Positions 1 to 4,865 of a DNA stretch of 8,667 nt are shown here, one piece after another (the first letter of the stretch is position 1; each line of letters begins with the position of its first letter). The DNA comes from Thiotrichales bacterium. GTDB taxonomy: Bacteria; Pseudomonadota; Gammaproteobacteria; Francisellales; CACEW01. The notes under the pieces are model-generated. The model searched no databases. It was not told the origin of the DNA and saw only the letters and a program-made list of their open reading frames with translations. The translations under genes and the position numbers were made by a program. Where the stretch lies: NCBI GenBank assembly GCA_023266165.1, contig JAHFRR010000056.1, positions 1 to 8,667 on the forward strand, read 5' to 3'.

Positions 1-483
1 ACCGGATAACGGCATAATGCTGTGAAACGCAAATTTCTTGGATACGGACTCAATCAACGGCAAGAGCTGCCCGCGATTCTTCACGGTATCAACTTTGTTA
101 ATCCCCAACACCACGGGGACTTTCACCCCTTGCAAATGCTTTAAAATCAAGTCTTCGGCCTCTGTCCAATACGGCTCAATCAACCACAACACCGCATCGA
201 CAAAATGCATGGCATTCAACGCCGCTTGATTCATATAGCGATTCATGGCTTTCTCTTTGACATTCGAGTGAATCCCAGGCGTATCCACAAAAATCAGCTG
301 ATACTCTCCCCGTGTCTGGATTCCTAAAATTTGATGTCGTGTCGTCTGAGGTTTTCTACACGTGATACTGACTTTCTGCCCCAGCAGTCTATTCATCAAC
401 GTCGACTTGCCCACATTGGGTCGCCCCACAATCGCCACATAGCCGCAATGGGTCTCTTGACCTGTATTCTCCGAAGCTTCCAA
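1..483 (-). CDS. era: GTPase Era (N-terminal part, cut by window edge)
   Basis: Era is a Ras-like GTPase that binds the 3' end of 16S rRNA and helps mature the 30S ribosomal subunit. The 161 visible codons cover nearly the whole G domain. G1 is GRPNVGKS (residues 20-27), the Thr-rich G2 switch is CRKPQTTRHQ (42-51), G3 is DTPG (67-70) and G4 is NKVD (129-132). The visible sequence ends in MPLSG, where the G5 motif should begin; the usual form there is SA, so the Gly is slightly unusual. The C-terminal KH domain lies outside the window. I chose the TTG at 483-481 because AGAAGGGG sits six bases upstream; a second TTG at 489-487 would be directly against that site, and an in-frame TGA lies at 501-499. 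Era is commonly encoded just after rnc, but no rnc is present here; a divergent mazEF pair lies upstream instead. Family assignment is certain; the start codon is inferred. Confidence 0.96.
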   Translation of the reverse strand, partial: MEASENTGQETHCGYVAIVGRPNVGKSTLMNRLLGQKVSITCRKPQTTRHQILGIQTRGEYQLIFVDTPGIHSNVKEKAMNRYMNQAALNAMHFVDAVLWLIEPYWTEAEDLILKHLQGVKVPVVLGINKVDTVKNRGQLLPLIESVSKKFAFHSIMPLSG

Positions 484-517
484 CGTCAACCCCTTCTCTC
501 ATTTTTCACGGAGAGAG

Positions 518-544
518 CTTATAGTAAATGGGGGAAGGCTGCAA
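518..544 (-). promoter_or_regulatory. possible era promoter
   Basis: On the minus strand TTGCAG (544-539) and TATAAG (523-518) are separated by 15 bases, which is short for a sigma-70 promoter. Transcription would begin near 511, about 28 bases before the era start. This is a weak consensus match only. It is consistent with era having its own promoter now that no rnc precedes it. Confidence 0.3.
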
Positions 545-560
545 GATCGCCGGAGAGGGC

Positions 561-589
561 TTGAAAATAATATTCGTAGCTGATACTAT
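561..589 (+). promoter_or_regulatory. candidate sigma-70 promoter for mazEF and the flavoprotein
   Basis: TTGAAA (561-566) and TACTAT (584-589) are separated by 17 bases, giving a likely start near 596. Overlapping -10 alternatives are GATACT at 582-587 and TATAAA at 588-593. Between the promoter and mazE lies AT-rich DNA with short inverted elements, such as GATC-A-GATC at 615-623. MazE-MazF complexes normally repress their own promoter by binding this type of region, but no strong operator palindrome is obvious. Confidence 0.45.
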
Positions 590-640
590 AAAAATGTATA
601 TTCAATAGATATCCGATCAGATCATCAAGGAGCAAGCACA

Positions 641-901
641 ATGACTACGCTAGTACTGAGCAAATGGGGCCATTCATATGGCATTCGTATCCCACAAATA
701 CTCTTGAAGCAATTGCAAATGCAACCGGGAGACACACTTGAAATCGAGCCTGACCTTGTAGGTCAGCAGCTAATCTTAAAAGCGAGTTCAAAACGTAAGG
801 GTTGGCTAGAGGCCTTCAATAAAGAGGGTATAGGCATTGAAAGGGATGAACCTTTGATGGACTTCAACAATCAATTTGATGAGGACGAGTGGACGTGGTA
901 G
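641..901 (+). CDS. mazE: MazE-type antitoxin, AbrB/SpoVT fold
   Basis: This is the antitoxin of a type II toxin-antitoxin pair. It binds and neutralises the MazF ribonuclease and, with it, represses the shared promoter. The 86-residue length is typical of the family. Residues about 5-50 form the swapped-hairpin AbrB-like DNA-binding domain, recognised by LSKWGHSYGIRIP, then a PGDTLEIE strand. The C-terminal tail is acidic and aromatic (QFDEDEWTW at the end), as expected for the flexible segment that inserts into the toxin dimer. A clear AAGGAG site (627-632) lies eight bases before the ATG. It overlaps the toxin start by 7 or 13 bases depending on which toxin start is used, the usual arrangement for keeping antitoxin and toxin synthesis coupled. 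Family assignment is strong from motif and partner. Confidence 0.93.
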   Translation: MTTLVLSKWGHSYGIRIPQILLKQLQMQPGDTLEIEPDLVGQQLILKASSKRKGWLEAFNKEGIGIERDEPLMDFNNQFDEDEWTW

Positions 902-1218
902 TATCCAGATTTGATGTGCTTCTAATAAAACTTGACCCAACTGTGGGTCATGAGATCAAAAAGACTCGTCCCTGTGTTGTCATCTCACCTGACGAGATTA
1001 ATCACAGTCATTCTGGGGTTCTCTTGGTGGCGCCCCTCACTTCAACAAGCCGCGCACTCCCCACTCGCGTTCCCACTCACTGCGAAGGCAAGGATGGCGA
1101 GATCGCATTAGAGCAAATTCGCTCTATCGATCGCCAACGAATCATTAAAAAAATTTCATCTCTTGACGGCCAAACATGCCAAAAGCTTCTGCAAACGCTG
1201 CAAGCCTTATTTTCATAA
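889..1218 (+). CDS. mazF: MazF/PemK-type endoribonuclease toxin
   Basis: This is the toxin partner of MazE, a sequence-specific RNase of the MazF/PemK/CcdB fold that cleaves single-stranded RNA at short motifs when the antitoxin is lost. Numbered from the GTG at 889, the family signatures are intact: FDVLLIKLDPTVGHEIKKTRP (residues 8-28, with the conserved Arg27-Pro28), VAPLTST (47-53, with the conserved Thr) and EQIRSIDRQRI (75-85). These include the Arg and Thr positions associated with catalysis, so the toxin looks active. Two GTG starts are possible. The one at 889 has AGGA only three bases upstream; the one at 895 has it nine bases upstream and gives a protein two residues shorter. I favour 895 mechanistically but keep the longer frame here. 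The target sequence cannot be predicted from the sequence alone. Confidence 0.93.
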   Translation: MDVVVSRFDVLLIKLDPTVGHEIKKTRPCVVISPDEINHSHSGVLLVAPLTSTSRALPTRVPTHCEGKDGEIALEQIRSIDRQRIIKKISSLDGQTCQKLLQTLQALFS

Positions 1219-1227
1219 GGCACCCCC

Positions 1228-2412
1228 ATGACCCCCTTCGACGTCATCATTCTCGGTGCAGGCGCTGCAGGCCTTATGTGCGCGCAGACAGCCGGACATC
1301 GCGGGCGAAAAGTCTTGGTGCTGGATCACGCCAACAAGCCTGGCAAGAAAATCTTACTTTCAGGGGGTGGTCGCTGCAACTTCACCCATCGCCATGCCAC
1401 TCCCAGCTACTATCTCTCGCACAACCCCCATTTCGCCATTTCTGCCCTTAAGCGCTACAGCGCACTGGATTTCGAGCGTCTCGTTCAAAAACACCAGATT
1501 CCCTATCATGAAAAAACCCTCGGCCAGCTTTTTTGCGATCGCTCCTCTCAAGACATTTTAAATTTACTCCTGAAGGAGTGCGAAGCAGCTCGTGTTAACA
1601 TTCAACTCAATACCCACTTGATATCCATCCAAAAGTTGAACCCTTCTAGCACGGCTCAACATTTTATTCTCGATACCTCTCAAGGGCGTTTCAGCGCAAC
1701 ATCATTGGTGATTGCAACCGGCGGTTTGTCTTTTCCCACGATGGGTGCAAGCCCTTTGGGATATCATCTTGCAGAGCAGTTTGCCATCCCTATTTACCCC
1801 ATTAAAGCCGCACTCGTACCCCTGACTTTACACACCCACGATTTGGAACGTTTCGCTCCACTCTCAGGCCTCTCGCTTGAGGTGATAGCCTCTTGCAACG
1901 GCCAGTCTTTTTGCGATGCCCTGCTCTTTACCCATCGAGGTTTGAGCGGCCCTGCGATCTTGCAGATCTCCTCTTACTGGGAACCGGGAGATATCTTGAC
2001 GTTAAACTTCTTGCCTCAGCTCGATCTGCTCAGCTATTTAAAAGCACAAAAACACACACGGCCCAAAGCCAGCCTCAAAACCTTGCTCTCAGAACGCTTA
2101 CCTGCTCGACTGGCAGAGCTGCTCTGCTCAGACCCGAAGCCCATCAGCGACTGGCGTGACACAGCCCTTTCCCAGCTTGCTCAACAGCTTCAAAAATTTG
2201 AGATCAAACCCAATGGCACCGAGGGTTACAGAACCGCAGAAGTCACTCTCGGCGGCATCGATACCCAAGCCATCTCCTCCAAAACCTTTGAGAGCTTCAG
2301 TACCCCACACCTGTATTTTATCGGCGAAGTGCTGGATGTCACAGGGCATCTCGGTGGCTTCAACTTTCAATGGGCCTGGTCATCTGGGGTGTGCTGTGGA
2401 CAGGTTGTGTAG
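1228..2412 (+). CDS. HI0933/YhiN-family FAD-dependent flavoprotein
   Basis: This is a predicted NAD(P)/FAD-binding oxidoreductase of the HI0933/YhiN/BaiN group, sometimes labelled aminoacetone oxidase family; the physiological substrate of most members is unknown. It has 394 residues, close to the family's usual 390-410. The N-terminal Rossmann motif is ILGAGAAGLMCA (residues 8-19), followed by the family hallmark SGGGRCNFTH (45-54). A second dinucleotide-binding strand VIATGGLSFP occurs at 161-170. The diagnostic C-terminal flavin-binding motif is GEVLDVTGHLGGFNFQWAWS, starting at 366. It appears complete and cytoplasmic, with no signal peptide. It begins nine bases after mazF with AAGG at 1217-1220, so it may be co-transcribed with the toxin-antitoxin pair, though the genes probably have no functional link. 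A run of eight T follows its stop at 2416-2423 without a convincing hairpin. Confidence 0.93.
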   Translation: MTPFDVIILGAGAAGLMCAQTAGHRGRKVLVLDHANKPGKKILLSGGGRCNFTHRHATPSYYLSHNPHFAISALKRYSALDFERLVQKHQIPYHEKTLGQLFCDRSSQDILNLLLKECEAARVNIQLNTHLISIQKLNPSSTAQHFILDTSQGRFSATSLVIATGGLSFPTMGASPLGYHLAEQFAIPIYPIKAALVPLTLHTHDLERFAPLSGLSLEVIASCNGQSFCDALLFTHRGLSGPAILQISSYWEPGDILTLNFLPQLDLLSYLKAQKHTRPKASLKTLLSERLPARLAELLCSDPKPISDWRDTALSQLAQQLQKFEIKPNGTEGYRTAEVTLGGIDTQAISSKTFESFSTPHLYFIGEVLDVTGHLGGFNFQWAWSSGVCCGQVV

Positions 2413-2432
2413 AAATTTTTTTTCATACCCAC

Positions 2433-2460
2433 TTCCATTTCATCACAAATGTGATACGAT
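2433..2460 (+). promoter_or_regulatory. possible promoter with an internal palindrome before the 538-residue gene
   Basis: TTCCAT (2433-2438) and TACGAT (2455-2460) are spaced by 16 bases and are weak matches to sigma-70 elements. The 14-base perfect palindrome ATCACAAATGTGAT (2442-2455) lies in the spacer and touches the -10. That is a classic repressor position. The half-sites are arranged in the opposite order to a CRP site, so I do not call it CRP-binding. Confidence 0.3.
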
Positions 2461-2502
2461 TCCGTCATATTTTTATTTAACAAAACTATTTGGGAGAAGA
2501 TT

Positions 2503-4119
2503 ATGGCTTATTCGCACGGCAAGGCTTTTGCCCTCCAGAACTACACTCAAGAAACAAAAGCAGAGCAAGGGGAAAAATCCAGCCCACAAGTAAGAGCAAA
2601 GCAATATGAGATATTTCTCGCTTTTTTGCAAAACACTCAGCTCATACTCTCGCCAACCTATCGCTATACGCTGCCTACATCTGAACGCACACTCTTTTCG
2701 CTCAGCATTACAAGCCCTTTGGCGATCTGCAAATTTCCAGTGCATCTTCAAAACTTCCTCACACCCTTCTTGACAAAAAAGCCCCTTCGCAATTCCTTGC
2801 TCCAGAGCTATCTCGATGTACTCCCATCTATATACGAGCAACCAAGCGACACTACAAAATCGGCAGGTGTAATCTTAGCTGAGATGTCTCAATGGGTACT
2901 GCCTGCATACGCTGAGCTTCTTGTTGAGCCACCAGAGCTGAGAGCTTTGCTCACCGAATTTTTATGGCTCTCGCCTACGAAAAATAAACCGCTATCTCAT
3001 TTGCTCACCCATATCGCATCGAGCCTAAGTCATATCATGACAAGATTTCATATGCGTTTTTTGGGTATAACTAAAACGTCTCTGCAGCACATGATGAAAC
3101 AGTACTACCCTGATATGCAAGAATCTGCATCAGACGATCAGCTTACATCTGACATCCAGAAAACGGTCATGCACGCTCTTACGAATATGCTACCGTCATC
3201 ACCAGAAGCTTCCAATCATCTATTTGGCAACCTACTCGAGCAACTCGTCCAGCTGCCCGCTGACAACAAGACAGTTACCATTAGCATTCCCAACAATATT
3301 GAAAATCACATCAGCCTCCCAGAGGCATTACTCACACATTTTGCTGTTTTCCTTCGCGGACGTGTTTTTTATTTTTATAGCAATGAAGAACTCAACAAGC
3401 TTTTCACAGCCTTTCATCAATTTGCTGTCGACACACTGCAAATTCACGCTATTGTTTCCCATGAAGACCCAAGCAAGCTTTCGCAAGCGATAGACCAGTG
3501 GGCACATGCGTTATTGCTAAACATACTTAAAACCCGAAACTTTAGAGCGCGTGATAAAACACAGGCTGAAGCAGAAATCAATGCCTACCTGGCAGTTCGC
3601 TACAGCCATGGTTGCAAGGCAACAATAAAGCGACGCACTGCCTTACATCCTTACGCTGCAAAGGCTATATTTGTTTCTGTGGCATTTTTCTTTGTGCTAG
3701 CAATGCTCAACGGTGCAACCGATGCTAACCTGATCCCATCAAGCATTGTAAGCCATTATCCCTTTGTCCCATTGTGTATGCTTACTGTGTTGGTTGCTAC
3801 AGTTGCATCCATTGTTGCTGTTCTCAGACGGCGATGCATCGTCCGTGACGTTTTCGCAGCGCACTCAGGAGAAAACCGTCAGGAAGCACTCCTCGCCCTG
3901 GACACAGAAAGTGCTGACAACAACACTCAGCTCCTATTTCCCGTGCTGTCCACACTCCAAAAAGAGAAGGCAAGCAGTACCTTTGAAAAAGAAGCAGCTC
4001 CGTTTCAAAAAGCATTCGAACAGTGGGCTTCTGCGCTTACTGCCCATAGAGTAAGTGGAGAAACAAAAGCAACACCTGCTGATACCGCAAACAGCCTCAA
4101 CTACTCGCCTGCCACCTAA
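2503..4119 (+). CDS. hypothetical 538-residue protein with C-terminal two-helix membrane hairpin
   Basis: I do not recognise this protein. The first ~380 residues look soluble and mostly helical, without signal peptide or repeats. They are followed by two hydrophobic helices at about 388-405 and 421-441, separated by a short loop (about 15 residues) and ended by the basic cluster RRR (442-444). A hydrophilic tail of about 95 residues, rich in Ala, Glu, Lys and Thr, closes the protein. By the positive-inside rule both long termini would be cytoplasmic and only the short loop would cross to the periplasm. GGGAGA at 2492-2497 lies five bases before the ATG, and the gene stands alone as a single transcript. 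This layout, a large helical domain anchored by a late hairpin, is seen in some secreted effectors of intracellular bacteria and in polar or stress membrane proteins. The sequence does not decide between these. The reading frame is long and well initiated, so a real gene is very likely. Confidence 0.85.
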   Translation: MAYSHGKAFALQNYTQETKAEQGEKSSPQVRAKQYEIFLAFLQNTQLILSPTYRYTLPTSERTLFSLSITSPLAICKFPVHLQNFLTPFLTKKPLRNSLLQSYLDVLPSIYEQPSDTTKSAGVILAEMSQWVLPAYAELLVEPPELRALLTEFLWLSPTKNKPLSHLLTHIASSLSHIMTRFHMRFLGITKTSLQHMMKQYYPDMQESASDDQLTSDIQKTVMHALTNMLPSSPEASNHLFGNLLEQLVQLPADNKTVTISIPNNIENHISLPEALLTHFAVFLRGRVFYFYSNEELNKLFTAFHQFAVDTLQIHAIVSHEDPSKLSQAIDQWAHALLLNILKTRNFRARDKTQAEAEINAYLAVRYSHGCKATIKRRTALHPYAAKAIFVSVAFFFVLAMLNGATDANLIPSSIVSHYPFVPLCMLTVLVATVASIVAVLRRRCIVRDVFAAHSGENRQEALLALDTESADNNTQLLFPVLSTLQKEKASSTFEKEAAPFQKAFEQWASALTAHRVSGETKATPADTANSLNYSPAT

Positions 4120-4129
4120 ACACAGAAAA

Positions 4130-4708
4130 TTACCAGCCATTAAAGATGGAGCCCCAACTCCACCACGAATCAATAAACAACGCCACTTCTTCCGTATGGC
4201 CTGCAACAGGGAATTTGCTGGTGGAGAGCTTACGGGATGGCAGCAGCGTGATCTGATACGACAGCTCGTGGGTTTTAGCCGTGTAGACCGGATTACGCAG
4301 TTCAACGATATGCTCAGAGGACTGCTTCACACCGTCAGCGCCGGTTTTGAAAATCACGATGTTCGCGTTCGGGGCATCTTTGGCAAAGCTGTTGGTACCA
4401 CCCTGACCCCAATGCTGCACAAAATCCTCTGTCGTGACCACCCCTGAGGCGCGATCAGGACGATCTGCAAACCAGGTTGTACTGCCGGAAACGTTACTCA
4501 AAGTTAAGGTGTACTGGTTCTTACCTGCTGCAGGGGTAATCGTTGCAGATTCTGCCAACTGGGTAAATAAAATAGAGCTGGCTTTTTGTTTTTGAGCGGA
4601 TGACGCCGCTGCAGGTGCTGTCGATGCAGGTGCTTGCGAAAGATTCGCCATCGCAACAGACCCCATCAAAAGACTCAACACGGAAACCGCTAATAGACAC
4701 TTTTTCAC
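4130..4708 (-). CDS. predicted secreted (periplasmic) protein, 192 residues
   Basis: The product starts with a textbook Sec signal peptide: KK, then a hydrophobic core, then an AMA cleavage site after about residue 21. No lipobox Cys is placed for lipidation. An Ala/Ser/Pro-rich linker (about 22-45) leads into a compact domain. It shows a beta-rich stretch, then the conspicuous motif TTWFADRPDR (residues about 75-84), then an FVQHWGQGG segment, an APNANIVIF segment, an ELRNPVY strand and a Trp-rich C-terminus. I believe WF-x-DRP-x-R is shared by a family of uncharacterised secreted proteins in proteobacteria, but I cannot name a function. The start is GTG at 4708-4706 with AGGAG at 4719-4715, six bases upstream. 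It is divergent from the 900-residue gene and convergent with the 538-residue gene. Confidence 0.88.
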   Translation of the reverse strand: MKKCLLAVSVLSLLMGSVAMANLSQAPASTAPAAASSAQKQKASSILFTQLAESATITPAAGKNQYTLTLSNVSGSTTWFADRPDRASGVVTTEDFVQHWGQGGTNSFAKDAPNANIVIFKTGADGVKQSSEHIVELRNPVYTAKTHELSYQITLLPSRKLSTSKFPVAGHTEEVALFIDSWWSWGSIFNGW

Positions 4709-4743
4709 GACACTCTCCTCATAAGTTTGAACGATACCCTTGC

Positions 4744-4773
4744 ATCATGACAAAACGTTTTGTAAAAATCAAG
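4744..4773 (-). promoter_or_regulatory. possible promoter of the secreted-protein gene
   Basis: On the minus strand TTGATT (4773-4768) and CATGAT (4749-4744) are 18 bases apart. Each matches four of six sigma-70 consensus positions. Transcription would start near 4738, about 30 bases before the GTG start. The spacer is largely filled by a perfect palindrome, which supports a regulated promoter. Confidence 0.35.
4750..4763. promoter_or_regulatory. perfect 14-bp palindrome, candidate operator
   Basis: ACAAAACGTTTTGT is self-complementary over all 14 bases. It sits in the spacer of the candidate minus-strand promoter and 37 bases upstream of the -35 of the strong plus-strand promoter. One dimeric regulator bound here could block the secreted-protein gene and possibly activate the 900-residue gene. 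The regulator is not in the window. Confidence 0.45.
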
Positions 4774-4799
4774 GCCTATCAGTGATTTTACCCACCCCC

Positions 4800-4828
4800 T
4801 TTACAGACCACAAAAAATCCAATAGAAT
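4800..4828 (+). promoter_or_regulatory. strong sigma-70 promoter of the 900-residue gene
   Basis: TTTACA (4800-4805) and TAGAAT (4823-4828) each match five of six consensus bases and are separated by exactly 17 bases, the optimum. Transcription should start near 4835. That leaves a leader of only about 27 bases before the GTG start and about seven bases before the upstream ATG at 4842. This is the best promoter match in the window. Confidence 0.65.
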
Positions 4829-4841
4829 GATTAAAATTCAA

Positions 4842-4865
4842 ATGAGGGGCGTAAAACAGGCGTGA
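4842..4865 (+). CDS. possible seven-codon leader ORF (MRGVKQA) overlapping the next start
   Basis: ATG at 4842 opens a seven-codon frame that ends with TGA at 4863-4865. That stop overlaps the GTG start of the 900-residue gene (4862) in the arrangement GTGA, which permits translational coupling by terminating ribosomes. It would be almost leaderless on the transcript predicted from the 4800-4828 promoter. The frame is very short and could be chance; no run of codons for one amino acid suggests attenuation. Confidence 0.2.
   Translation: MRGVKQA

Noticed and set aside
331..564. 77-residue plus-strand frame opposite era
   Set aside because: It is antisense to clear Era G1 and G2 motifs and runs through the era upstream region; no ribosome site or domain supports it.
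641..1218. Insertion-element boundaries around mazEF
   Set aside because: I looked for flanking direct repeats or inverted ends and saw none, so I do not claim a mobile element.
2403..2430. Rho-independent terminator after the flavoprotein
   Set aside because: There is a run of eight T at 2416-2423, but no stable GC-rich hairpin immediately precedes it.
2442..2455. CRP-binding site
   Set aside because: The half-sites read TCACA then TGTGA, the reverse of the CRP arrangement TGTGA-N6-TCACA.
2156..2593. 145-residue plus-strand frame
   Set aside because: It lies out of frame over the end of the flavoprotein and the start of the 538-residue gene, both better supported by motifs and ribosome sites.
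2473..2841. 122-residue minus-strand frame
   Set aside because: It is antisense to the start of the 538-residue gene, lacks a convincing Shine-Dalgarno site and matches no family.
4055..4447. 130-residue plus-strand frame
   Set aside because: It is antisense to the secreted-protein gene, whose signal peptide, start and ribosome site are clear.
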